Assembly: GCF_001187535.1 (NCBI RefSeq)
Contig: NZ_LFIO01000041.1
Coordinates: 1-32,640, forward strand
Source of the DNA: Rhizobium ecuadorense
Lineage (GTDB): Bacteria > Pseudomonadota > Alphaproteobacteria > Rhizobiales > Rhizobiaceae
DNA: 32,640 nt
Direction: 5' to 3'
Shown here one piece after another: positions 16,474-23,868 of the stretch. The translations under genes were made by a program, and so were the position numbers. Numbering within the stretch: position 1 is the stretch's first letter; each line of letters begins with the position of its first letter. The notes under the pieces were generated by a model. It saw nothing but the letters and a program-made list of their open reading frames with translations. It ran no database searches and had not been told where the DNA came from.

Positions 16474-16899
16474 CTACATCTGGTCGGTCGTGTTCATGGG
16501 GCGCTTGTAGATCTTCCGGACGAGGTCGGCGGACAAGGCGCGGGCCTGGTCTTTCTCCGCCGGCGTCATCGTCCGGCATGTGATCCTGAGATTGGAACTG
16601 TCGAGCACGGTCGCAGCACCGGAATTGGCAATCACCAGGTGCCAGCTGCAGGAGGCGACCTTGTCGATGGGAACGGCGCCATGGCACCCTGTGGACAGGC
16701 AGAAGGCGACGGTCACCTGGGCGCCGTGATCGCCTTTTTGCGCCTGCTCCATGGCCGTCTTGTAATCCTTGACCCAGCGCTCGCAGTGTCCCTGTTTTTC
16801 TCCCGTCAGGCAGCTCTTGGTGGCGGGAGCGAGTTCGCCGGCCTGAAGCGGCGCGACGCAAAAAACACCCAAGGACAGGGTGAGCAGAAATTTGAGCAT
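16474..16899 (-). CDS. Exported Cys-rich protein with a Sel1-like segment
   Basis: A 141-residue exported protein. The signal peptide MLKFLLTLSLGVFCVAPLQA is cleaved after residue 20. The mature part has six cysteines (30, 39, 67, 72, 84, 108), an even number that suggests disulfides in the periplasm. Residues about 52-94 (AQKGDHGAQVTVAFC through DKVASCSWHLVIANSG) resemble a Sel1-like repeat unit. No specific function can be given. The ATG at 16899 has an AAGGAAAA site; the frame is open to 16962 but the signal peptide fixes the start. Confidence 0.75.
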   Translation of the reverse strand: MLKFLLTLSLGVFCVAPLQAGELAPATKSCLTGEKQGHCERWVKDYKTAMEQAQKGDHGAQVTVAFCLSTGCHGAVPIDKVASCSWHLVIANSGAATVLDSSNLRITCRTMTPAEKDQARALSADLVRKIYKRPMNTTDQM

Positions 16900-17078
16900 G
16901 GGATTTTCCTTGTGCAAGCCATGAGAGGTGCACATCGCAGGCCGTTGGTCAATGGCCATCATTGGAAGGGAAAGGCGCGCTCGCGGCGGGTCGTCAAACC
17001 GTCCTCGCGCGGGAATTGATTGGCGATCGAGCCCTCCGCAACGCGCGGCTGCAACCTCACGCGCTGGAGAACTGGCCG

Positions 17079-17873
17079 TCAGTTTTTGAATTCAGGCTGC
17101 GTCCGGTCCAGCGTGCGCTTGATCGATTCGAGATGGAGGCGTGCGGACTCCGGGTCGCCTTCACGCATCTGCAGATAGGCCGCCTCGGCGATCTCCGGAG
17201 CGACAGGCAGGACCTTTCGCCCGGTCGACAGGGCAAGGGTCTGAACTTCGCAGGCTCTTTCGAGATAATAGAGGTCGTCCCAGGCTTCCGCTATGGTTGG
17301 ACCGCAGACCATGACGCCATGATGCTTCATGAAGACGATGTCGGCATCGCCGATCGCCGAGGCGATGCGATCGCCTTCGCGCTCGTCCAATGCGAGGCCG
17401 TTATAGTTCGCATCGACCGCCGTGCGCCCGTAGAATTTCAGGGCGGTCTGGCCGGCGAAGATGAGCGGCTCGCCCTCCGTCATCGAAAGTGCGGTGGCAT
17501 AGGGCATGTGCGTATGAAAAGCAGCCTTTGCCCTGGGAATGTTCTTGTGAATGCGGGCGTGAATGTAAAAGGCGGTCGCTTCCGGCTTTCCCTCTCCGGC
17601 AACGACGTGACCATGAAAATCGCAGACGAGCAGCATGGATGCGGTCAGCTCGCTGAAAGCGTAGCCGTACGGATTGACGAGGAATAGGTCGTCATAGCCC
17701 GGCACGACGGCGGAGAAGTGATTGCAGATGCCTTCCTCCATTCCGTAGTGCGCCGCCATGCGGAAACAGGCGGCGAGATCGACGCGCGCACGCCAGATTT
17801 CTTCGGTTTCCAGCTTCGGCTGATTGGCGCCGGCCGAACTCGAAACTGAGGAGGTGTTCAGTGAATGGGCCAT
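17079..17873 (-). CDS. Class II aldolase/adducin family protein
   Basis: A 264-residue class II aldolase-fold enzyme. Zinc ligands are visible as H120 and H122 (AAFHTHMPYA) and H185 (FMKHHGVMV), with E98 (KPEATAF) as the likely catalytic acid and the phosphate-loop region EGICNHFS. Relatives include fuculose/ribulose-phosphate aldolases and epimerases, and many catabolic-operon members with unknown substrates. It is the last gene of the minus-strand operon that starts with the diaminopropionate ammonia-lyase, 36 bases after the M20 gene. Its substrate may be a product of that pathway; this is inference. Confidence 0.88.
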   Translation of the reverse strand: MAHSLNTSSVSSSAGANQPKLETEEIWRARVDLAACFRMAAHYGMEEGICNHFSAVVPGYDDLFLVNPYGYAFSELTASMLLVCDFHGHVVAGEGKPEATAFYIHARIHKNIPRAKAAFHTHMPYATALSMTEGEPLIFAGQTALKFYGRTAVDANYNGLALDEREGDRIASAIGDADIVFMKHHGVMVCGPTIAEAWDDLYYLERACEVQTLALSTGRKVLPVAPEIAEAAYLQMREGDPESARLHLESIKRTLDRTQPEFKN

Positions 17874-17909
17874 GATGTTGCTCCCTGCTGGGGTGAAGGA
17901 CGGCGGATG

Positions 17910-19070
17910 TCAGCTTGCGTTCAGCCGCCTGCGGACGATGCTCGCGTGGAAGTTGGCGCCGTGGATCAGTCCGTCATCGTTGAAATCGTAATTCGGATTG
18001 TGAAGCGGCGCGGAATCTTTCCCATTGCCCAGAAAGACGAAGCAGCCGGGGACATGGTCGAGGAAACGCGCGAAGTCTTCCGATCCGGTCATCGGCTCGC
18101 GCCGGAGCTTGACGTTCTCGGACGGGAAGACGCTGCGGGCTGCGGCAAAGGCTTCCTCGACCAGGGCGGCATCATTGAGCAGGGGGATGAATTCTCTGGT
18201 ATAATTCACCTCGGCCGCGACATTGTGGGCAAGCGCCGTCCCCTCGGCGATCAGGCGCATTTGCGTCTCGATCGCCGCGCTGACCTCGGGGCGGAAGCTG
18301 CGGGCATCGCCCAGGATGCGCGCCAGCCCAGGCAAAGCGTTGCGGGTGCCGTCGGTCAGAAGTTCGGTCACCGAGACGACGCCGATATCGGCCGGATCGA
18401 GCCGGCGGGAAACGATGGTCTGGAGGTTCGTCACCAAGGCGCAGGCGGCGACCAGGACTTCGTTGCCGGAGTGCGGACGCGCGGCGTGTCCGCCGACGCC
18501 CTTCAGCACGATCTCGAAATTATCTTCAGCCGACATGATCGCGCCGGCGCGGGTCTGGAAGACGCCGACCGGAAGACCCGGCATGTTGTGCAGGCCGTAG
18601 ATTTCGTCGAAGGGAAAACGCGTCATCAGGCCATCGCCGAGCATTGCCAGGGCGCCTTTGCCCCACTCCTCGGCCGGTTGAAAGATGAACCGGACCGTGC
18701 CGTCGAAATCGCCGTCCTCCGACAACATCCTGGCGGCGCCAAGCAGCATGGCCGTATGGCCGTCATGGCCGCAGGCATGCATCACGCCGGCGGCCTGCGA
18801 TCGATAGGGCCGATCGCCCTGTTCGGTGATCCTCAGCGCATCCATATCGGCGCGCAGCGCGATGGAACGGTTGCCGCCGCCGCGCCTGAGCGTTCCGACG
18901 ACTCCGGTGCCGCCGACGCCTTCGACAACCTCGTCGAGCCCGAACTCCCGCAGTTTTTGGGCGACGAAGGCCGCCGTCCGCTTCTCGTCGAAGCCGAATT
19001 CGGGGTGGCGGTGAAGGTCGCGTCTCCAGGCGGTCATTTCCTGTTCCAGCATCCGGCTGTCCACGCTCAT
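17910..19070 (-). CDS. M20 family amidohydrolase
   Basis: A 386-residue metallo-amidohydrolase of the M20D type (hippurate hydrolase/IAA-amino acid hydrolase-like). Metal-site residues are intact: C100 and H102 in MHACGHDGHTA, E134/E135 in FQPAEEWG, a His in YGLHNMPG and the C-terminal LHNPNYDFND histidine. Such enzymes remove acyl groups from N-acyl amino acids. The ATG overlaps the stop of the carbamoylase-type hydrolase by four bases. With the lyase and carbamoylase this suggests release of a free amino acid from a modified precursor. Confidence 0.92.
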   Translation of the reverse strand: MSVDSRMLEQEMTAWRRDLHRHPEFGFDEKRTAAFVAQKLREFGLDEVVEGVGGTGVVGTLRRGGGNRSIALRADMDALRITEQGDRPYRSQAAGVMHACGHDGHTAMLLGAARMLSEDGDFDGTVRFIFQPAEEWGKGALAMLGDGLMTRFPFDEIYGLHNMPGLPVGVFQTRAGAIMSAEDNFEIVLKGVGGHAARPHSGNEVLVAACALVTNLQTIVSRRLDPADIGVVSVTELLTDGTRNALPGLARILGDARSFRPEVSAAIETQMRLIAEGTALAHNVAAEVNYTREFIPLLNDAALVEEAFAAARSVFPSENVKLRREPMTGSEDFARFLDHVPGCFVFLGNGKDSAPLHNPNYDFNDDGLIHGANFHASIVRRRLNAS

Positions 19071-20311
19071 TCGGGCCGTTCCCCTGTTGCAAGTCCGCAG
19101 ATGACGTCGAGGAGGATATTCGCCCCGGCGACAAGATCCGTATCTGCGGTGAATTCCTTCGGATTGTGACTGATGCCGTCGCGGCTCGGCACGAAGATCA
19201 TCGCGCTTGGCGCGATGCGGGCGATCATCTGGGCGTCATGGCCGGCCCCCGATGTCATGCGCCGGCACGTCAGGCCGCGATCCCTGGCGGCAGCCTCGAT
19301 CAGCCGAACGATCGCCGGATCGAACGTGACCGGCTCGAACCGCGCCAGCCGTTCGACGGATACGCCAACCGTTTCGTCTGCCGAAAGCCGCTCGAGGAAT
19401 GCGGCGAGCGCGATTTCCTCTTCCTTGAGGCGGTCTTCATCAGGATCACGCAGATCGATTGTGAAGGTCGCGCGAGAGGGAATGACATTGATGGCGTTCG
19501 GCTCAAAAGTGATGCAGCCGACGGTCGCGACAGTGGGCGTATTCGATGCCTTCGCGCGGTCCCGCAGAAAGGTGATGACGCGAGCCGCCGCGTATCCGGC
19601 GTCCCGGCGCATCGAGATCGGTGTCGTGCCGGCATGGTTGGCATCGCCGTCGATGGTCACCCTCTGCCAGGAAATGCCCTGCAGGTTCTCGACCGCGCCG
19701 ACCGATAGACCCTCCCTCTCGAGAACAGGACCCTGCTCGATATGCAGTTCGACATAGGCGTGCGGCGTCATGAAGCCGGGCGCATGGGTGCCGGCATAGC
19801 CGATCCGCGCCAGTTCGTCGCCGAGCAGCGTGCCGTCCGTGCCCACCGTCTTCAGCGCCGTGGTGATATCGAGGCCGCCGGAATAGACAAGCGAACCCAT
19901 CATATCGGGCGCATAGCGCACCCCTTCCTCATTGGTGAAGGCGGCAACCACGATGGGGCGCGACGGCTCGAACCCTTCGTCTTTCAGCGTCTGGATCACT
20001 TCGAGGCCGGCCAGCACGCCATAACATCCGTCATAGATGCCGGCATTGATCACCGTGTCGATGTGCGAGCCGATCATGATCGGCTTTTCCTCCCCGCCCG
20101 CGCCATTCCAGATGCCGAAGATGTTGCCGATGTGGTCGACGGCAACCTCCAGCCCGGCTTCATCGAGCCAGGAGACGAACCGATCGCGCCCAAGCTTTTC
20201 GGTATCGGACGCCGCCAAGCGGACAAGCCTTCCCTCCGCATCGCGGCCGATCGCGCCGAGCTCGGCGATGCGTCCAAGCAGACGCGCCGGATCGATCGAA
20301 CGATGGCTCAT
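19067..20311 (-). CDS. Zn-dependent N-carbamoyl-L-amino acid hydrolase / allantoate amidohydrolase type
   Basis: A 414-residue M20 hydantoinase/carbamoylase-family enzyme. Metal ligands: H83 and D94 (IGSHIDTVINAGIYDGCYG), E128/E129 (FTNEEGVRY), the His of VELHIEQGPVLE and the late His of SRDGISHNPKEFT. The substrate-binding SGAGHDAQM motif is present. Members hydrolyse N-carbamoyl amino acids, ureidopropionate or allantoate; the exact substrate cannot be read here. It overlaps both neighbours by ATGA junctions and is the second gene of the operon. Confidence 0.92.
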   Translation of the reverse strand: MSHRSIDPARLLGRIAELGAIGRDAEGRLVRLAASDTEKLGRDRFVSWLDEAGLEVAVDHIGNIFGIWNGAGGEEKPIMIGSHIDTVINAGIYDGCYGVLAGLEVIQTLKDEGFEPSRPIVVAAFTNEEGVRYAPDMMGSLVYSGGLDITTALKTVGTDGTLLGDELARIGYAGTHAPGFMTPHAYVELHIEQGPVLEREGLSVGAVENLQGISWQRVTIDGDANHAGTTPISMRRDAGYAAARVITFLRDRAKASNTPTVATVGCITFEPNAINVIPSRATFTIDLRDPDEDRLKEEEIALAAFLERLSADETVGVSVERLARFEPVTFDPAIVRLIEAAARDRGLTCRRMTSGAGHDAQMIARIAPSAMIFVPSRDGISHNPKEFTADTDLVAGANILLDVICGLATGERPE

Positions 20312-21519
20312 GCTGAAGCTCCAGTCCTGTCTTTCCGGGCGACTGCGGCCGGTGACAGCCCGACGATCTCCTCATACTTGCCGGGATCGGTCGCGCCTTC
20401 GGTGTTCACCAGGAAGATGCGCGAATGCCGGTCGAGAGACAATGCTTGCCTGATCGCGGGATCGCTGGCAGCGCGGATCAGCCCGGCAAGCCCGACCCCG
20501 CCGCTTTCGCCGGCGACAATCGCGGGATCGTTTCCGGCCGGATCGGCGAGCCGCTTCATCACCGAGATCGCCTCTTCCTCATCCACGGTCATGAATGCGT
20601 CGGCGACACGGGAGAGAATCCGCCAGGCGACGAGCGAAGGTTGGTAACATTCGAGCATCGCCATCACGGTCGGCGCACCATGGGCAACGGTCACCAAATG
20701 CCCGGCCCGCGCCGTTTCGAACAGGCAGGCGGCGCGGGCGGGGTCGACGACTGTGAAGGTCGGGCGTGCCTCGCCGAAGGCGATGGCCATGTGGCCTGCG
20801 ACGGTGGCGGCAATCCCCCCGACGCCGACCTGGATGAAGACATGGGTGGGCGGTTGCGGCAAAGCCCTGAGCGCTTCCCGGATAAGGGCGGTGTAGCCCT
20901 GCATCACCAGCCCGGGAATGCGCTCATAACCCGCCCATGAGGTGTCCGACACGATGGTCCAGCCTCTTTCGTCGGCAATGCGCGCCGCCTCCCGGACGGA
21001 ATCGTCATAGGTTCCGTCCACACGGATCATCTCGGCGCCGAAGCGGGCGATGGCGGCGACGCGTTCGTCGCTGACCCCGGCATGCACGAAAATCGCCGCC
21101 CGGGCGCCCACCAGCTGCGCACCCTGCGCCACCGACCGGCCGTGATTGCCGTCGGTGGCGCAGGCGACGGTCATCGTCTCGGCCACCGCTCGAACATCAG
21201 AAGAATGCAATTCCGAGACATCGACGGCGCGGCCGAGCCTATGGGCCGCCTCATCGAGGACAAGCCGGATCACCGCATAGGCGCCGCCAAGCGCCTTGAA
21301 GCTGCCGAGGCCGAGCCGGTGGCCTTCATCCTTGATGTGGATCGAACCGACACCGAGTTCGGCGGCCAACGCCGGCAGAGCAACCAGAGGCGTTTCCGCA
21401 TGGTTTTCCCGGAATGCCAGATGGCGCTCGACGGCATCTGCGGCTTCCAAGCCGAGGGTTTCGGCGTCCCGCGGGTCGAGGGGCTGACGATAGTCGGAAT
21501 TGCCGTTCAGCTGAAACAT
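20308..21519 (-). CDS. Diaminopropionate ammonia-lyase
   Basis: A 403-residue PLP enzyme of fold type II. It matches E. coli YgeX (DpaL) throughout: IKDEGHRLGLGSFKALGGAYA with the PLP lysine K75, ATDGNHGRSVA, YDDSVREA, GYERIPGLVMQGY, the GVGGIAATVAGH region and GESGGVGLAGL. The family cleaves 2,3-diaminopropionate (and D-serine weakly) to pyruvate and ammonia. It is the first gene of the operon; a GAGG element lies upstream of the ATG. It diverges from the Lrp-type regulator. A broader threonine-dehydratase-like activity is the alternative, but the motif agreement with DpaL is close. Confidence 0.9.
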   Translation of the reverse strand: MFQLNGNSDYRQPLDPRDAETLGLEAADAVERHLAFRENHAETPLVALPALAAELGVGSIHIKDEGHRLGLGSFKALGGAYAVIRLVLDEAAHRLGRAVDVSELHSSDVRAVAETMTVACATDGNHGRSVAQGAQLVGARAAIFVHAGVSDERVAAIARFGAEMIRVDGTYDDSVREAARIADERGWTIVSDTSWAGYERIPGLVMQGYTALIREALRALPQPPTHVFIQVGVGGIAATVAGHMAIAFGEARPTFTVVDPARAACLFETARAGHLVTVAHGAPTVMAMLECYQPSLVAWRILSRVADAFMTVDEEEAISVMKRLADPAGNDPAIVAGESGGVGLAGLIRAASDPAIRQALSLDRHSRIFLVNTEGATDPGKYEEIVGLSPAAVARKDRTGASA

Positions 21520-21624
21520 GCGCGCCTCACATCGGTTGTTCGGCTAAAATATATTGCAGGCGCCGTGAAAAAGGCGCTGTATTTCGCGGGTCGTTTTGCA
21601 ATTTTGTTTCGTTGGAGCCCCATT
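21520..21624. promoter_or_regulatory. Divergent promoter region between DpaL operon and Lrp regulator
   Basis: A 105-base region, AT-richer than its flanks, between divergent genes. It has an inverted repeat GCGCC/GGCGC (21560-21564 and 21573-21577) and flanking AT-rich TATTGCA and TTTTGCAA motifs that could be Lrp-type half-sites. Autoregulation and control of the operon by the divergent regulator is the usual arrangement; the exact site is a guess. Confidence 0.5.
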
Positions 21625-22107
21625 TTGAGCCGACCGGTAAAATCTCCCCTGGATGCGTTCGACCACAAGATCCTCGCGATCCTGCAGAGGGACAATACCA
21701 CGCCGCAACGGACGATCGGCGAAGCCGTCGGCCTGTCGGCGCCTGCCGTCCAACGCCGGATCAAACGGATGACGGAGGATGGGGTCATCCGGGCAAACGT
21801 CGCCGTTCTCGACCCCACAGCCCTTGGGCAATCGATCACCATCTTCGTGGAGGTGGAGGTGATCAGCGAAACGGCAAAGCAGATCGAAGAGGCCAAAAGC
21901 CAGTTCGCGGCCGCGCCTGAAATCCAGCAGTGCTACTACGTCACCGGCGAGGCGGATTTCATCCTGGTCATCGTCGTCCCCGCAATGGCCGACTACGAGG
22001 CGCTGACGCGGCGGCTGTTTTTCGGGAATAACAACGTCAAGCGCTTCCGGACCTTCGTCGCGATGGATCGGGTGAAGGTCGGTCTCAGCATTCCTATGGA
22101 GCGTTGA
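21625..22107 (+). CDS. Lrp/AsnC family transcriptional regulator
   Basis: A 160-residue regulator with an N-terminal helix-turn-helix (LDAFDHKILAILQRDNTTPQRTIGEAVGLSAPAVQRRIKRM) and a C-terminal RAM ligand-binding/oligomerisation domain (IFVEVEV, YYVTGEADFILVI, FRTFVAMDRVKVG). I place the start at the TTG at 21625 with GGAG seven bases upstream; there is no ATG or GTG before the HTH that fits. It is divergent from the diaminopropionate lyase operon, so it is probably its amino-acid-responsive regulator. Confidence 0.9.
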   Translation: MSRPVKSPLDAFDHKILAILQRDNTTPQRTIGEAVGLSAPAVQRRIKRMTEDGVIRANVAVLDPTALGQSITIFVEVEVISETAKQIEEAKSQFAAAPEIQQCYYVTGEADFILVIVVPAMADYEALTRRLFFGNNNVKRFRTFVAMDRVKVGLSIPMER

Positions 22108-22118
22108 GACCGACGGCG

Positions 22119-22151
22119 CCGGTCAGACCCGCTTGGTCAGCGGAAAGCGCT
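22119..22151. repeat. Distal copy of EAL-gene 3' end (att-like direct repeat, left)
   Basis: These 33 bases match 23836-23868 in the same orientation at 28 positions by hand alignment. Read on the minus strand, it continues the frame RFPLTKRV-stop (preceded by IVRK), against RFPLTKRA-stop at the end of the EAL protein. It therefore looks like a displaced 3' end of that gene or of a close paralogue. Confidence 0.7.
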
Positions 22152-22221
22152 TTCGGACGATTCAGATGAAGCGGCGACCATAGAGGTTCCGTACGCTACC
22201 TCAATCAATTCGCAAATCATT

Positions 22222-22734
22222 TCAGAAATTACACTGAACGGCCGAACATTTCACAATCACCTCGTGCCATTCGTAGTACCACAACAGACCTTGCGCGATA
22301 ACAGTCGAGACCGCGACAACCAATATCATCTGTCGGAGCGTGAGGGATTTCCAAAACATAAGCCGAGCTAGAAGTAGGCAGCTCGTCATTCCTGCCGGAA
22401 ACATCAACACTGGCAGGAATGAAGCAAATTCTGCTTCAGCTCGGTTTTTTGACGAACAGCACAAGAAATATTGGTGGTCTTCCGAAAGCCCAAGAATGAC
22501 TTCGGTCGCCGCTATATACCCGCTCCAAACCACCGACACTGGGCCAAGAAGAAACCCCACGACAGCGACGACGAGGAATGCTCCAAAAAATAGGAACGGT
22601 TCCAGGCCGATCATAAAAGCGAGTGTTTTCAGAACGAGAAAGACTGGCGATGCCAGAACACAAAGCAACGCCGCTAATGCCCAAGCCCGCTTTTCTCTCT
22701 GAGTTGGAAGGTCGACTTCGGCTTGCACATCCAT
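22222..22734 (-). CDS. Hypothetical membrane protein
   Basis: A 170-residue protein with about five hydrophobic segments (near 17-37, 40-62, 63-82, 104-125, 133-152) and a charged N-terminus (MDVQAEVDLPTQREKR). A CCSSKNR loop lies between the third and fourth segments. No family recognised. Base composition is clearly less GC-rich than the flanking operons, consistent with acquired DNA. It is the only intact-looking gene of the small island 22152-23835. Confidence 0.6.
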   Translation of the reverse strand: MDVQAEVDLPTQREKRAWALAALLCVLASPVFLVLKTLAFMIGLEPFLFFGAFLVVAVVGFLLGPVSVVWSGYIAATEVILGLSEDHQYFLCCSSKNRAEAEFASFLPVLMFPAGMTSCLLLARLMFWKSLTLRQMILVVAVSTVIAQGLLWYYEWHEVIVKCSAVQCNF

Positions 22735-23099
22735 GCGTGGCCCTCAAATGTGAAAAGTAAAACGACCATGTGGTGGTAGTGCGTGGCCAAAATCGCTAAC
22801 TTTATGCTGATCACACTGTCAAGCCATCTATTGCGCGATCAGTTTGACCCCAACCCCAGAACGTCTCTTTTAAATCTTTGCAATTTTGCAATACTTTCCG
22901 TATGTTAGGCGATCTCTCGTGGTTTTTTCTGCCTAATTCCGGAATTGCCTGTGCCTACTGCAGAGGACAGACTACCCCCAGGCGGCGCGAACCTTGACGA
23001 GAGGATGCAGACGATCAACTCGACCAGCTCGACGAGAAGCAGGAAGCTTGATGCGGCTAGGTGTGCTTAAGCGTTGAAGGGCAGACCTGGTGGTTGGGG
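22735..23099. other. AT-richer stretch without an evident gene
   Basis: About 365 bases of mixed composition. A short open piece around 22950-23060 (reading ...ANLDERMQTINSTSSTRSRKLDAARCA) is too short to judge and could be debris of a mobile gene. TTGCAA occurs twice in close succession near 22880. Nothing firm. Confidence 0.35.
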
Positions 23100-23291
23100 T
23101 CATACCATAGCACGCGCATTACATTCAGATGATGTATACAGTGGATGCGGAATACGATCGTCGAATAACGGCCGGTCGTCCCACACTAGTGACCATGCCT
23201 GGCTGTAATAGACGAGCTTCTGAAGTTTCATTGCCGACATCTCTCCCTCGCGGTCGAGAATGTAAGTCGCCACGTCAACAGCGCGTGCCAT
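23100..23291 (-). pseudogene. Truncated Panacea (DUF4065/SocA-like) antitoxin-domain gene
   Basis: From the ATG at 23291 the frame reads MARAVDVATYILDREGEMSAMKLQKLVYYSQAWSLVWDDRPLFDDRI, the hallmark N-terminus of the Panacea (SocA, DUF4065) domain. Then it runs into unrelated sequence (PHPLYTSSECNARAMV) and stops at 63 residues. Full-length members have roughly 150 residues, and the EAWxxGPV motif expected next is absent. Panacea domains act as antitoxins in many toxin-antitoxin pairs, but no intact toxin gene is visible nearby. A remnant is the best reading. Confidence 0.75.
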
Positions 23292-23424
23292 CGGAGATCC
23301 TGTAACCTGTTCGGTTAATCGACTTGCGGACGAATAGAACAATATCCGCCAATCGTCAAAGTTTCATGGCGATCTTGCGTTAAACTGTGCCGTCAGGCTA
23401 ATCAGATGCGCAATCGCAACCGAA

Positions 23425-23442
23425 GTTTCAAAACTTTGAAAC
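23425..23442. promoter_or_regulatory. Palindrome upstream of the Panacea remnant
   Basis: GTTTCAAA and TTTGAAAC are perfect 8-base arms with a 2-base centre. A related half-site TCAAAGTTTCA lies about 70 bases nearer the remnant's start. The position upstream of a minus-strand antitoxin-like gene fits an autoregulatory operator, though this is inference. Confidence 0.45.
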
Positions 23443-23768
23443 GCTGGGTTGGCAGGAGTGGAATTCCCGTGGTGTAGGGCGCATGGCTGGCATTGTTCGT
23501 ATGGTCAGCATCTTGCACAGTGCGGGTAGAAAATTGGCACCTCGTTCACTGCCTGCACGTAGAGATTTAATTTGTAACATCTTTGTTGGGAAACGCTTCC
23601 TGCAAGCAGCACCATCTTTGCGCCGCGGAACCTGCTGTCTAATTATTGGGCACTATGTCTGTGGTGCAATGCAAAGACACAAAAGGAAGACATCGTGTCT
23701 CCTTGCCATTCAAGAAGGTCGGGTTTCCAAGGCTTTTGAACGATGGTGGGCGCTCCCTCCGAGCCTAT

Positions 23769-23785
23769 CACTATTGTCAATAGTG
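23769..23785. repeat. Perfect 17-base palindrome near the EAL gene end
   Basis: CACTATTG and CAATAGTG around a single T. No T-tract follows on the minus strand, so it is unlikely to be the EAL operon's terminator. It could be a protein-binding site of the former element. Confidence 0.4.
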
Positions 23786-23835
23786 GCCAAAGGTGCCCTT
23801 TGCCGCCGAGCCGGCAACCTCTGAAACCGGCCGCT

Positions 23836-23868
23836 CCGATCACGCCCGCTTCGTCAGCGGAAACCGCT
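23836..23868. repeat. EAL-gene 3' end (att-like direct repeat, right)
   Basis: It contains the last nine codons and stop of the EAL gene plus four bases beyond, and matches 22119-22151 at 28 of 33 positions. See that entry. Confidence 0.7.

Larger units (their letters stand above)
23343..23835. other. Gap between Panacea remnant and EAL gene
   Basis: About 490 bases with no convincing gene. A 113-codon plus-strand frame (23483-23824) has poor composition for a protein, no ribosome site and no recognisable motif. Two perfect palindromes lie here (23425-23442, 23769-23785), and TCAAAGTTTCA at about 23356-23366 echoes the first. Confidence 0.4.

Noticed and set aside
17865..19169. 434-codon plus-strand frame
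   Set aside because: Antisense to the M20 amidohydrolase, whose metal motifs are complete.
22940..23062. Possible recombinase or transposase tail
   Set aside because: Only some 35 codons, in uncertain frame, with no diagnostic residues; cannot be supported as a mobile gene.
23483..23824. 113-codon plus-strand frame in the island
   Set aside because: No ribosome site, Arg/Ser/Leu-rich composition with no motif, and it ends in sequence abutting the EAL gene; not enough to call a gene.
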